64,000 nt of DNA from UBA1081 sp045636025 (GTDB taxonomy: Bacteria; Bacillota; Clostridia; Oscillospirales; Acutalibacteraceae), in contig JAZTWP010000052.1 of the NCBI GenBank assembly GCA_045636025.1, positions 1 to 64,000 of the forward strand, written 5' to 3'. Positions 44,568 to 53,530 of this stretch are shown here, piece by piece (position 1 is the first letter of the stretch; the number at the start of each line of letters is the position of its first letter). The position numbers and the translations under genes were made by a program. Below the pieces are notes generated by a model that was not told the DNA's origin, ran no database searches, and saw only the letters and a list, made by a program, of their open reading frames with translations.

Positions 44568-45428
44568 ATGTATTACGGTATTGTATCGGCAGCTGTCGTT
44601 ATGTTCGGTTTTCAGTTTTTCTTCAATCAGAAATATGAGGCTGAAACGGGAAACGGCAGAAAAGCCTCAATGTGGTTCATATTACTTAGTAATGCTGTAG
44701 GTTTTGTTATTCTGCTTGCGATGAATAAATTCAGACTTGAGTTTACGCCGTTTACTTTGATTTGCTCATTTGTTGCAGCTGTAAATATGTTGCTTTACAA
44801 TATCTGCAGTATGAAAGCTCTCGGCAGAATCAATCTTTCACTGTATTCGCTTTTCAGTATGCTTGGCGGAATGGCGCTTCCGTTTTGCGCAGGTATATTT
44901 TTCTTTGATGAAAAATTTACTGTCGGCAAAATTATCTGTCTTATAACAGTTGTTGCAGCTCTTCTTCTTAATGTGAAAAAAGAAGACAGTAAGGGTGGGG
45001 TTATTTATTATGTCGGAATTTTTGTATTTAACGGCATGTCCGGTGTGATATCAAAGTTTTTTCAGGCTCTTCCTTACGAAAAAACAAGTGAAACAGCATA
45101 TTCCGTATGGAGTGCTTTTCTCACAGTTATTTTTGCATCTGCAGCCATTTTGTTTATGTATAAGGACAAAACAAAACCCAATCTCAAAGCTCTTCTCTGG
45201 AGTTCAGGATACGGTGTGCTTAATAAAATAGGTAATCTGCTGCTTCTTATTTCTCTTGTTCATCTTCCGGCTTCGGTGCAGTATCCGATGATTACAGGCG
45301 GAGTTATGATAGTTTCAACTCTTCTCAGTTTCTTCACTCCCAAAAAGCCCGGTAAAAGAGAGTTTATTTCGGTTATACTTTCTTTTGCAGGCATAATGGC
45401 ACTTATTTTGTTTGATAAGGTGATTTAA
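44568..45428 (+). CDS. EamA/DMT-family membrane transporter
   Basis: 286 residues with about ten hydrophobic helices in two similar halves, as in drug/metabolite transporters of the EamA group. The conserved LYNICSMKALGRINLSLYSL segment near the end of the first half fits. ATG 44568 has AAAGGG seven bases upstream; an upstream in-frame TTG lies within the promoter. The substrate is unknown. Its stop overlaps the start of the MBL gene by one base. Confidence 0.85.
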   Translation: MYYGIVSAAVVMFGFQFFFNQKYEAETGNGRKASMWFILLSNAVGFVILLAMNKFRLEFTPFTLICSFVAAVNMLLYNICSMKALGRINLSLYSLFSMLGGMALPFCAGIFFFDEKFTVGKIICLITVVAALLLNVKKEDSKGGVIYYVGIFVFNGMSGVISKFFQALPYEKTSETAYSVWSAFLTVIFASAAILFMYKDKTKPNLKALLWSSGYGVLNKIGNLLLLISLVHLPASVQYPMITGGVMIVSTLLSFFTPKKPGKREFISVILSFAGIMALILFDKVI

Positions 45429-46306
45429 TGTACGAATTGATTCAAGTAGGTAAAAATACATATTACATAGAAAGTCCTGCAAAAATCGGACTTTACAGAC
45501 TTAATGAAACAGATGTCTGTCTAATAGATAGCGGAAGTGATAAGGATGCAGGTAGAAAAGTCCGTCAGATTCTTGATAAAAACTGTTGGAATCTGAAAAG
45601 TATTTATGTTACACATTCCAATGCAGATCACATAGGCGGAAACAAATATCTGCAGACTCAGACAGGTTGCAGAATCTATGCAAAGGGAATTGAACGTGAT
45701 TTTACAAATCATCCGATTCTCGAACCTTCGTTTCTTTATGGCGGATATCCTGTGAAAGAGCTTAAAAATAAATTTCTTTTTGCAGAAAGTGCATATTGCG
45801 AAGAACTAACTGAAGCTGTTCTTCCTGAAGGATTTGAAATGATTGAGCTCAAAGGACACTTCTTTGATATGGTAGGTTTCAGGACTCCTGATGATGTTGT
45901 TTTTCTTGCAGATTGTCTTTCTTCTGCAAATATAATAGATAAATACAAAATCAGTTTTATTTATGATATTGCAGGTTATATCGAAACACTTGAAAAAGTG
46001 AAAAATATGAAAGCTCAGCTTTTTGTACCGTCGCACGCAGATGCAACAAAAGAAATTGCAGACCTTTGTGATTACAATATAAAAGCTGTCAATGAAATTG
46101 CAGATAAAATCTGTTATCACTGTGTTGAACCAATGTGCTCTGAGACGCTTCTGAAGAGACTTTTTGATGAATACTGTCTAGTTATGAATTTTCAGCAATA
46201 TGTCCTTGTGGGCAGCACTGTACGTTCTTATCTTGCATATCTTAAAGATATCGGCAGAATCAATGCAACTTTTGATAATAATATGCTTATGTGGCATACA
46301 GTATAA
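45428..46306 (+). CDS. Metallo-beta-lactamase-fold hydrolase (HxNxDH variant)
   Basis: 292 residues, MBL fold. The metal motif reads HSNADH (residues 63-68), so the second His of the usual HxHxDH is Asn65. Later candidates are ELKGHFFDMVGF, LADCLSS and PSHAD. The loss of one ligand suggests altered metal binding, seen in some MBL subgroups. The substrate is unknown. It is co-transcribed and overlaps with the EamA transporter, which may export or import its substrate. Confidence 0.85.
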   Translation: MYELIQVGKNTYYIESPAKIGLYRLNETDVCLIDSGSDKDAGRKVRQILDKNCWNLKSIYVTHSNADHIGGNKYLQTQTGCRIYAKGIERDFTNHPILEPSFLYGGYPVKELKNKFLFAESAYCEELTEAVLPEGFEMIELKGHFFDMVGFRTPDDVVFLADCLSSANIIDKYKISFIYDIAGYIETLEKVKNMKAQLFVPSHADATKEIADLCDYNIKAVNEIADKICYHCVEPMCSETLLKRLFDEYCLVMNFQQYVLVGSTVRSYLAYLKDIGRINATFDNNMLMWHTV

Positions 46307-46307
46307 A

Positions 46308-46336
46308 AAAGAAATCCTGCATTGCAGGATTTCTTT
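46308..46336. terminator. Bidirectional terminator
   Basis: AAAGAAATCCTGCA (46308-46321) pairs with TGCAGGATTTCTTT (46323-46336), with A run and T run on either side, between convergent genes. Confidence 0.85.
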
Positions 46337-46341
46337 TTGCT

Positions 46342-47214
46342 TTATTCAACCATATTCTTGATTTTTTCAGGTGTCGGTATATCTGTGAAACCGTAAAATT
46401 TTCTTGCATTTTTACCAAGGAAGAGTTTTTTGTTTTTTTCTGAAATCTTATCTGATTTTATAACAAAATCAAGACTCATAAGATAAGTGATGGCTGTCAT
46501 TGTTCTGGGGTAATCGCTGCCCCACATGATTTTGTCAAATCCTGCAATTGATGCAGCTTCAATTATAGCGTCGACAGCAGATGGGTAAGGGTAGAATTCA
46601 TCATTGAAAAGCCAGGTTATTCCACCGCTTTCAATAAAAATATTCGGATTCTTTGCAAGTTCAATCTGTTTCTGCCATCCGTCTCTTGTAACCATTCCGA
46701 AGTGACCTATTGCAATTTTGAGATCAGGAAACATTTCTGCAATTTTCTGCAACATTTCTGTCTGCTCGTCACCATCTGCAAGGTCAATAGAAATGAATTT
46801 GCCGTATTTTGCAGCTATTTCAAATGGATATAAATGGTTGAGAAGATTCTTGTCTCTGAGTCTTCCTGCACAGATTTTTATTCCGTCAAAGTGATTTATA
46901 TCACCAAGTTCTTTTTCTTCATACAGAGCGCATATGCGGAGCCTGTCAGGATATTTCTTTCTGCATTCTGCAAGATAACTGTCCTGATTGCCGTCTATGT
47001 ATTCCTGAGTGATAACAGCACCTGAAACGCAGGCATAATCCATATTTGCTATGAATCTTTCTGCGGTATTTTCACCGTCTGTTATATAGGGTGGCATCAT
47101 CTGTCTGATTTCTCCGCCGAAGTCACTTCTGCCTCCACCTATATCATAAACAGGCTTACCGCTGACAATACCATTCTGTTTTTTCCATAAATGTGCGTGT
47201 GCATCAATAATCAT
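46342..47214 (-). CDS. Amidohydrolase-family TIM-barrel enzyme, candidate sugar lactonase
   Basis: 290 residues. DAHAHLW at the N-terminus (His6, His8), AIGHFG in the middle and WGSDYPRT near residue 235 are the metal-ligand motifs of the amidohydrolase-2 / COG3618-type families. Members in sugar-acid operons hydrolyse aldonolactones, for example L-fucono- or L-galactono-lactonases. It is the last gene of the operon and overlaps the dehydratase gene by four bases (ATGA). It is too short and motif-poor to be uronate isomerase (UxaC). The lactonase role is inferred from context. Confidence 0.8.
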   Translation of the reverse strand: MIIDAHAHLWKKQNGIVSGKPVYDIGGGRSDFGGEIRQMMPPYITDGENTAERFIANMDYACVSGAVITQEYIDGNQDSYLAECRKKYPDRLRICALYEEKELGDINHFDGIKICAGRLRDKNLLNHLYPFEIAAKYGKFISIDLADGDEQTEMLQKIAEMFPDLKIAIGHFGMVTRDGWQKQIELAKNPNIFIESGGITWLFNDEFYPYPSAVDAIIEAASIAGFDKIMWGSDYPRTMTAITYLMSLDFVIKSDKISEKNKKLFLGKNARKFYGFTDIPTPEKIKNMVE

Positions 47215-48581
47215 AATGTCACTCCGTCCTTGAAAATTGCGATTTCACGGTTACCGTGAATTTCATTTTTTGTAAGTTTGCCATCAGCAACACGACATAC
47301 AAGGTCAAATAATTCGTTTGCCTTTTCTTCATTATCTCCGAAAGCAGGGAAGTCAATCCAATGCTTTTTCTTTGAAGCTATTACATTGTTTGATGCAATT
47401 TTTACTGTTGGAACCATTCCACCGAGAGGTGTACCTCTGCCTGTAGTGAAAAGAACCATATGACAGCCTGCTGCAGTAAGATTTGTAACTGAAACAATGT
47501 CATTTCCGGGACCGTTCAAGAGACTCAGACCATTTGTTTTTACTGTTTCACCGTAATCGAGCACATCAACAACTGGAGCTGTTCCCCCCTTCTGTACGCA
47601 ACCGAGAGACTTTTCTTCAAGAGTTGTGATTCCGCCTTCTTTGTTGCCGGGTGACGGATTTTCAGAAACGGGCTGACCGTGAGCTTTGAAATACTCCTTG
47701 AAATTATTAATAAGATTTACGCTTTTTTCAAAAATATCTCTGTTTATACATCTTTCAAAAAGTATCTGCTCTGCACCGAATATCTCAGGAACTTCAGTAA
47801 GCACTGCAGATCCACCCATAGAACAGAGTTTATCTGTCACTTTGCCAACTACAGCATTGGCTGTAATGCCGGAATAACCATCAGATCCACCGCATTTGAG
47901 ACCGATTTTAAGCTCTGAAACAGATACTTTTTCACGTATGTCTTGTGATGCAATTTGTTTGAGTGAATTTATAATTTTAATTCCCTCTGCAATTTCATCT
48001 TCGCAATCCTGAATATTGAGGAATCTTATTCTCTCATTATCAGTTTCACCGAGCACTTTTTTCATTTCGGCAATATTGTTGTTTTCACAGCCGAGTCCGA
48101 GAACAAGTACTCCGCCCGCATTGGGATGAAGAATAAGCCCTTTGAGAACAATCTGAGTGATTTTATTGTCGTCACCGAGCTGACTGCAGCCGTAAGGGTG
48201 TGCACAGGTTAGTGCTCCCGTCTTTTCTGAAAGTTGTTTTGCAATCGGATTTACGCAACCTACAGTAGGAATAATCCAGATATCATTTCTGATGCCGATA
48301 TTACCGTTTTTTCTGATATAAGCATTTATCTCATAAGGTGTAATTTCTGGCAGATTTTCAAAACATGGCGAATAATTGTAACAGAGAATATCACCGAGTT
48401 TTGTTTTCATATTATGAGAGTGAACATTGTCACCTTTTTTTATATTTTCGGTTGCATATCCTATGGGATATCCGTATTTAATTATGTCCGAACCTTTCTC
48501 AATGTCATTGAGAGCTATTTTGTGACCTGTTTCAAGATTTACACAGACATTATCTTTTTTATTGATTATAACAGTATCCAT
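47211..48581 (-). CDS. uxaA: UxaA-family altronate dehydratase
   Basis: 456 residues. An N-terminal SAF-like domain (about 1-95) is joined to the large catalytic domain, as in single-chain altronate dehydratases. PTVGCVNPIAKQL and LGLGCENNN are family motifs; LKCGGSDGYSGITANA contains the conserved Cys. It should convert D-altronate to 2-keto-3-deoxy-D-gluconate using Fe or Mn. ATG 48581 has AAAGGA nine bases upstream and lies within the end of the UxaB-like gene. A related aldonate substrate is possible. Confidence 0.88.
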   Translation of the reverse strand: MDTVIINKKDNVCVNLETGHKIALNDIEKGSDIIKYGYPIGYATENIKKGDNVHSHNMKTKLGDILCYNYSPCFENLPEITPYEINAYIRKNGNIGIRNDIWIIPTVGCVNPIAKQLSEKTGALTCAHPYGCSQLGDDNKITQIVLKGLILHPNAGGVLVLGLGCENNNIAEMKKVLGETDNERIRFLNIQDCEDEIAEGIKIINSLKQIASQDIREKVSVSELKIGLKCGGSDGYSGITANAVVGKVTDKLCSMGGSAVLTEVPEIFGAEQILFERCINRDIFEKSVNLINNFKEYFKAHGQPVSENPSPGNKEGGITTLEEKSLGCVQKGGTAPVVDVLDYGETVKTNGLSLLNGPGNDIVSVTNLTAAGCHMVLFTTGRGTPLGGMVPTVKIASNNVIASKKKHWIDFPAFGDNEEKANELFDLVCRVADGKLTKNEIHGNREIAIFKDGVTL

Positions 48582-49879
48582 TCCATTGTTTCCTTTGCAC
48601 CAAATTGAGATATTCTGTCATAATATGCGGATACAATCTCAGTCATTTCAGATAAATCCGACTGCCATAATGATATATCTGCAAGGATATCTGCTACTGA
48701 ATTATTTTTCATTGTTGTAATAACATCAGCATGATCATCGGGAGTATCTTTTTTATAAAAGTAAATAAGATATGCAAGAGAAAGTGAAAGATGTTTCGGA
48801 AATTCACCGAATTTCTCTTTGTATTCGAGAATTGTAGGAAGAACACGAACTGAGAATTTGCTGACTGAATTGAGTGAAATTGCTCTCCATTTGTGTCTGA
48901 TAAAGGGATTTCTGAATCTGTCAAATACGCTGTTTGAAAAAGAAATACTGTCTTTATTTTTTCCTACAACGGGAAGAATTTCTTCATTCATAGCTTTACT
49001 GAGAAATGCAGCAGCTGTTTCGTCAGCCATTGCTTCACCGACAGTTTCAATTCCCGAAAGAATAGCACCTGCAACAAGTGATGTGTGCGCACCGTTGAGA
49101 ATTCTTACTTTAAGCTTTTTGTAAGGCTTTGCATCGTCAGTCCACACTACGTTGAATCCTGCGTTTTTTAGGGGAAACTCATTTTCAAAGTTACCCTCGA
49201 TAACCCACAAGTGGAAAATCTCTGCTGTGTCAAGGAATTTATCATCAGGATGATTCTCCTCGGTGCCGTCATCGGGATAACCCGTTACGATACGGTCAAC
49301 AAGAGTATTTGCAAATGTGTTTTTCTCATTTATCCAATTAACAAAACCGTCTGAAAGCCCCCAGGATTCAGCATATTTCAGGATGCACTTTTTAAGCTCA
49401 TCACCATTGTTGTCGATAAGCTCACAAGGAAGAAAAATGAATCCGTCAAGCCCGTTTTCATATCTTCTGTAGAGAAGCTGTGTGAGTTTTGCAGGGAAGC
49501 CTTTACACGGTTTGTCATCAAAACTGCAGTTTTCATCAAATGCAATACCCGCTTCTGTTGTGTTTGAAACAATCAACTTAAAATCGGGGTTATCCGCCAA
49601 TGCGATATATTCATCGTAATTTTTATAAGGGTCAATACCTCTTGAAACAGACTCAATATAATGATGTTCTTGCTTTATTTCACCTGCAACCATACCTCTT
49701 AAATAGAGATTATATTTGCAATCCTGAGCATTGAGAATTGCACATTTTCCGCCTTCACGGGGCTGAATAACAACAGCCTTTCCGTCATAAAGCCCTTTTT
49801 TGTTCATCACATCGAGGAAATAATCAAAGAAGCCTCTGAGGAAATTTCCCTCACCGAACTGAATAATTGTTTCTTTCAT
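48566..49879 (-). CDS. uxaB: Tagaturonate reductase (UxaB-like)
   Basis: 437 residues, mannitol-dehydrogenase superfamily. The N-terminal IIQFGEGNFLRGFFDYF holds the nucleotide fold, and the catalytic Lys is expected near KLKVRILNGAHTS, a hallmark of UxaB/fructuronate reductase enzymes. It should reduce D-tagaturonate to D-altronate with NADH. ATG 49879 is placed seven bases after AGGTG; an in-frame GTG at 49888 overlaps that site. It follows the LgoD-like gene with one base between stop and start. Confidence 0.9.
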   Translation of the reverse strand: MKETIIQFGEGNFLRGFFDYFLDVMNKKGLYDGKAVVIQPREGGKCAILNAQDCKYNLYLRGMVAGEIKQEHHYIESVSRGIDPYKNYDEYIALADNPDFKLIVSNTTEAGIAFDENCSFDDKPCKGFPAKLTQLLYRRYENGLDGFIFLPCELIDNNGDELKKCILKYAESWGLSDGFVNWINEKNTFANTLVDRIVTGYPDDGTEENHPDDKFLDTAEIFHLWVIEGNFENEFPLKNAGFNVVWTDDAKPYKKLKVRILNGAHTSLVAGAILSGIETVGEAMADETAAAFLSKAMNEEILPVVGKNKDSISFSNSVFDRFRNPFIRHKWRAISLNSVSKFSVRVLPTILEYKEKFGEFPKHLSLSLAYLIYFYKKDTPDDHADVITTMKNNSVADILADISLWQSDLSEMTEIVSAYYDRISQFGAKETMEWILL

Positions 49880-49880
49880 T

Positions 49881-50900
49881 TCAGTCACCTATTTTAATAA
49901 GAAGTTTTGCAAGTGTGCCGTCATTGTTTGCAAGTGCCCTGAATGCTTCAAGAGTATTTTCCATATCATAGACACCGCTGACCATTTTCATCACGTCAGC
50001 CTTTTTCTCTGCAACAAGGTCAATGTTATTGATAAAATCATCCTTAAGAGCATTTCTGCTTCCGTGGATATTAAGCTCTTTTTTGAGAATTATTGAATGA
50101 ACAAAGTTTGTTTCTCTTTTGCCGTTGCCGATAAGAATAATATTTGCGGCAAAAGAGGCATTTTCGATGCAGCCTAAGAATGTTTCTGGAGCACCGCATG
50201 CTTCAATACATACGTCAAAGCCGTTACCGTCTGTGAATTCATTTGTGAATTCTTCAAGTGACTGTGTTTTTGTGTTTACAACTGCATCTGCACCGTATTC
50301 GGTTGCAAGAGCAAGACGGTTATCAAGAATATCAGCAACAACAATTTTGTTACATTTCTGCTTTGCAACAAGAAGAGCAAAAAGACCGATAGGACCTGCA
50401 CCGATAACAAGCACGTTGTCGGTTTCTTTTATTGTTGCACGGGATACTGCATGCTGTGAAATTGAGAAAGGCTCAATAAGTGCAAGCTCTTCTGCAGAAA
50501 GCCCCTTGCCGTCATAGATTCTCTCCACGGGCATAGAAATATATTCACAGAATGCACCATCACGCTGAACACCCATAGTCTGATTATCAGTACAACAGTT
50601 TACAAAACCTCTTTCGCATGAATAACATTCACCGCAGTTAAAATAGGGATTACATGTAACGATATCACCGGCTTTAAGTCCTTTGTCATTTTCAGGAATT
50701 GTCACGATTTCAGCCGAGAATTCGTGACCGGGGATACGTGGATATGTTGTGAAAGGCTGATTGCCCGTGAATGATGCAACATCAGCACCGCATATGCCCA
50801 CATAACGGACTTTCAGAAGAGCCTCGCCCTCTTTGACTAAAGGCATGGGTATATCTCTGATTTCTATTTCATTCGGGTTGGGTATAACGATTGCTTTCAT
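49881..50900 (-). CDS. Zn-dependent dehydrogenase, L-galactonate 5-dehydrogenase-like
   Basis: 339 residues, medium-chain dehydrogenase. Counted from ATG 50900, catalytic zinc ligands are Cys37 (VGICGAD) and His59-Glu60 (PGHEF); structural zinc cysteines are at 89, 92, 95 and 102. The Rossmann motif is VIGAGPIGLFAL. Segments TGNQPFTTYPRIPGHE, ALIEPFSISQHAVSRA and HGSRNA resemble E. coli LgoD/YjjN, which oxidises L-galactonate to D-tagaturonate. ATG 50900 is chosen for its ten-base spacing from AAGGAA; ATG 50909 is adjacent to that site. It probably feeds tagaturonate to the UxaB-like reductase. Confidence 0.85.
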   Translation of the reverse strand: MKAIVIPNPNEIEIRDIPMPLVKEGEALLKVRYVGICGADVASFTGNQPFTTYPRIPGHEFSAEIVTIPENDKGLKAGDIVTCNPYFNCGECYSCERGFVNCCTDNQTMGVQRDGAFCEYISMPVERIYDGKGLSAEELALIEPFSISQHAVSRATIKETDNVLVIGAGPIGLFALLVAKQKCNKIVVADILDNRLALATEYGADAVVNTKTQSLEEFTNEFTDGNGFDVCIEACGAPETFLGCIENASFAANIILIGNGKRETNFVHSIILKKELNIHGSRNALKDDFINNIDLVAEKKADVMKMVSGVYDMENTLEAFRALANNDGTLAKLLIKIGD

Positions 50901-50901
50901 A

Positions 50902-52107
50902 TCATTCATCTTCCTTTATATAATCTTTGTTCCATATAACTGCAGTTTTAAGGGGGGCACCCTTGCAGAAAATCTTATTTTCATAAGCATCAAGAGGGTC
51001 TTTTATAAATTCCTCTTTTTCAATAAGCTCAACAACTTCGTCATAACGACTGTCAACAAGAATTTCAATTGCCTTTTCCATATGAGCCTGACGGAAATTG
51101 ATTGATGCAAAAATCAGGTGATTTTCAAAGCCAAAAGGCATTGTGTCATACAGCACAACGGGACCCAGAGAGAAACTGTTGTAAATTCCGTTACAGCCGA
51201 GAACTTTATGTCGGAATGCAACACGGTGCTCAACATTGCTTCCGCTTGTGCCCACAAACATTGTAGCTCTTGAACCAAGCTTTCGGATTATTTCATTTGC
51301 TGTTTCTTCTTCTGAAAGATTCGCAGTTGAAAGATAATCAGCTTTTGCAATTTCTTTAGAAAACTGAACTTTTTTGCAGTTTTCGTCACTTCTACCGACG
51401 AAAAGGATTTCCGCATCGGGATAATTTCTTCTTATTTGGTCTGCAATAAAAAGTCCTGTCATACCAAGACCGAAAACAACCGTTTTCTTAAAAATATTTT
51501 CCCTTGCAAGCTTTCTTGCAGTTTCTTCATCGCATTTGTGCCTTGCCATTTCAATACGGAAATTCTGAGCCGCACCCAGGTCTTCCATTCTTTCAAGCTG
51601 AAAAACAGCACATGCATAAGGGTCTGCAAAAGAGAGTCTTTTTGCAACTGAAAGAGGAAGTTTATTAAGTCCCTCATATTTTTCGGGCAGATGAAGAAGC
51701 ATATCGGGATTGAAATAATTCTTATCACAGAAAAGACCGTCAGCACCGTCACAGCCGTATTCAAAATATGTTTCGTCTTCGGTGTATCTTGTGGGGTCCC
51801 AGCTGTCACCGCCACGGATAAGAACAATTGCAAATCTGTTCTCAGACGGCACCCATACAACGCCCTCGTGACCATTGATAAGTCTGTTTTCACCCTCAGG
51901 AAATTTTGCAGAGAGTTTATTTTCTCTGCCCATTTTCATAAGCTCGTTGTCTGTTCCGCAGAACCCCTGAAAAACAGGATAAGCTTCAATACCAAGGAGA
52001 GCAGGCTCCCCTCTGAGCCTCTGTCTCAACGGATTTATTAGATTGATTTCACCGTATTTTATAGGTTCTTTTTCGTTGTTCTGAAAATATGTACCAAAGG
52101 TTTTCAT
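50902..52107 (-). CDS. Glucose-dehydrogenase-like MDR oxidoreductase
   Basis: 401 residues. Zinc ligands Cys50 (GFCGTD) and His80-Glu81 (INGHEG) and a Rossmann motif VVFGLGMTGLFIADQI place it in the medium-chain dehydrogenases. The overall length and C-terminal part resemble the Sulfolobus-type glucose 1-dehydrogenase (Glu_dehyd_C) group. It may oxidise an aldose to its lactone, the likely substrate of the amidohydrolase at the operon end. It has AAAGGAA before ATG 52107 and heads the operon. Confidence 0.8.
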   Translation of the reverse strand: MKTFGTYFQNNEKEPIKYGEINLINPLRQRLRGEPALLGIEAYPVFQGFCGTDNELMKMGRENKLSAKFPEGENRLINGHEGVVWVPSENRFAIVLIRGGDSWDPTRYTEDETYFEYGCDGADGLFCDKNYFNPDMLLHLPEKYEGLNKLPLSVAKRLSFADPYACAVFQLERMEDLGAAQNFRIEMARHKCDEETARKLARENIFKKTVVFGLGMTGLFIADQIRRNYPDAEILFVGRSDENCKKVQFSKEIAKADYLSTANLSEEETANEIIRKLGSRATMFVGTSGSNVEHRVAFRHKVLGCNGIYNSFSLGPVVLYDTMPFGFENHLIFASINFRQAHMEKAIEILVDSRYDEVVELIEKEEFIKDPLDAYENKIFCKGAPLKTAVIWNKDYIKEDE

Positions 52108-52137
52108 AGCAATTTTCCTTTATATTAATATGGTATA

Positions 52138-52166
52138 ATTATATAGTGATTTTATCTAAAAATCAA
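52138..52166 (-). promoter_or_regulatory. Promoter of the sugar-acid operon
   Basis: Minus-strand TTGATT (52161-52166) and TATAAT (52138-52143), spacer 17 bp. Confidence 0.75.
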
Positions 52167-52179
52167 TAAAAATAAATTC

Positions 52180-52208
52180 TTGAAATAAATATGTTTTTAT
52201 ACTATAAT
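52180..52208 (+). promoter_or_regulatory. Divergent promoter of the Gfo/Idh/MocA gene
   Basis: TTGAAA (52180-52185) and TATAAT (52203-52208), spacer 17 bp. The two -35 boxes of the divergent promoters are 13 bp apart. Confidence 0.75.
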
Positions 52209-52214
52209 TATTTA

Positions 52215-52240
52215 ATAACTGTGTAAAATAACTGTGTAAA
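52215..52240 (+). repeat. Perfect 13-bp tandem repeat (two copies)
   Basis: ATAACTGTGTAAA occurs twice head-to-tail (52215-52227 and 52228-52240), at about the transcription start of the Gfo/Idh/MocA gene and just before its ribosome-binding site. It may be an operator or a recent slip duplication. Confidence 0.8.
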
Positions 52241-52254
52241 GGTTGTTGATTGAT

Positions 52255-53493
52255 ATGGACAAAATTAAAATCGGAATATTTGGTCTCGGCAGAGGTGCAG
52301 GTTTTTCAGAAGCAATCATTGCTAATGGCGGCGAAGTGGTTGCAATGTGTGACCGTGATGAAGCAAAAATGACAGAGGCTGCGAAAGAACTTGAAACAAA
52401 ACCTGCCTTTTACACAGATTTTAATAAGTTCATAAATCATGAAATGGATGCAGTTTATCTTTCAAACTGTTTTCACGAACACGCACCGTTTGCCATAAGA
52501 CTTCTTGAAAAAAATATAAATGTTATATGCGAATGTACAAGTAATATCACTATGGCAGAGGGTGTTCAGCTTGTCCGTGCCGCAGAAAAGAGCAATGCAT
52601 TTTTTATGCTTGCTGAAAATTATCCTTTTATGGTCTTCAATCAGGAAATGAGAAAGGTTTATAAAGGCGGTACACTAGGCAAAGTGCTGTACGGTGAAGG
52701 AGAATACAACCATCCTTTTGATATGAATTCAAAAGAAGATCACAAAGCTCTCAGACCATATCCGACTCATTGGAGAAATTTTCTTCCCAGAACATATTAC
52801 ATAACACATTCGCTTGCTCCTCTTATGTATATAACCGGTTCTGTACCAGTAAGAGTTACTGCTATGCCTGTTTTTGAACCTTTTACTGAGTTTGATATTT
52901 GCGGTTCAATGGTTGGTGACAGATCTGCGGTTGTCACTTGTCTTAATGATGATAACTCTGTTTTTCGTGTAACAGGTTGTGCTGCTTATGGTGCACACGG
53001 TAATTCATACAGGGTGTGCGGAACGAAGGGGCAGATTGAAAATCTCAGAGGTATGGGGGATACAATTTCTCTTCGTTATAATCATTGGGAAAAGCCTGCA
53101 GATAAGGATGAAGTCAATATTTACGAAGCTGACTGGGATTCAGAATCAACAGATGTAATTGAAAATGCCGGACACGGTGGAGGAGATTTCTTTGTTATCA
53201 AAGAGTTTTTTGATTGTATTCGCGAAAACAGAAAGCCTGAAATGGACGAATATTTTGCAACAACTTGTGCATCTGTTGCAATACTGAGTCACAGAAGTCT
53301 TCTTGAAAAAGGTGTTCCATATGATATACCTGATTTCCGTAAAGAAGAAGATCGTCTTAAATATGAAAATGATACTCTGTCCCCTTTTATGAGTAAAAAC
53401 GGAGAAAAAGCAGATATTCCTTGCTGTTCTGTTCCTGATTTCAGACCTACTGACGAACAGTATAATAATTACATTGATATGCTTAATGAATAA
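52255..53493 (+). CDS. Gfo/Idh/MocA-family oxidoreductase
   Basis: 412 residues. The N-terminal Rossmann motif is IGIFGLGRGAGF; CECTSNITMAEG includes an EC-T segment in place of the usual EKP loop. The C-terminal domain is the usual sugar dehydrogenase beta-sheet. Family members oxidise sugars, sugar acids or glycosides with NAD(P). ATG 52255 lies 12 bases after AAAGG; upstream TTG codons are less likely. Divergence from the sugar-acid operon suggests a related substrate. Confidence 0.85.
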   Translation: MDKIKIGIFGLGRGAGFSEAIIANGGEVVAMCDRDEAKMTEAAKELETKPAFYTDFNKFINHEMDAVYLSNCFHEHAPFAIRLLEKNINVICECTSNITMAEGVQLVRAAEKSNAFFMLAENYPFMVFNQEMRKVYKGGTLGKVLYGEGEYNHPFDMNSKEDHKALRPYPTHWRNFLPRTYYITHSLAPLMYITGSVPVRVTAMPVFEPFTEFDICGSMVGDRSAVVTCLNDDNSVFRVTGCAAYGAHGNSYRVCGTKGQIENLRGMGDTISLRYNHWEKPADKDEVNIYEADWDSESTDVIENAGHGGGDFFVIKEFFDCIRENRKPEMDEYFATTCASVAILSHRSLLEKGVPYDIPDFRKEEDRLKYENDTLSPFMSKNGEKADIPCCSVPDFRPTDEQYNNYIDMLNE

Positions 53494-53498
53494 AAGTA

Positions 53499-53524
53499 AC
53501 AGCGGACAATTTGTCCGCTGTTTT
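53499..53524. terminator. Bidirectional terminator
   Basis: ACAGCGGACAA (53499-53509) pairs with TTGTCCGCTGT (53511-53521), then TTTT; an A run precedes the stem for the converging gene. Confidence 0.8.
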
Positions 53525-53530
53525 GTTATG

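Noticed and set aside
46342..47214. Amidohydrolase as uronate isomerase (UxaC)
   Set aside because: UxaC is about 470 residues with different motifs; this protein is 290 residues with GSDYP and DAHAH motifs.
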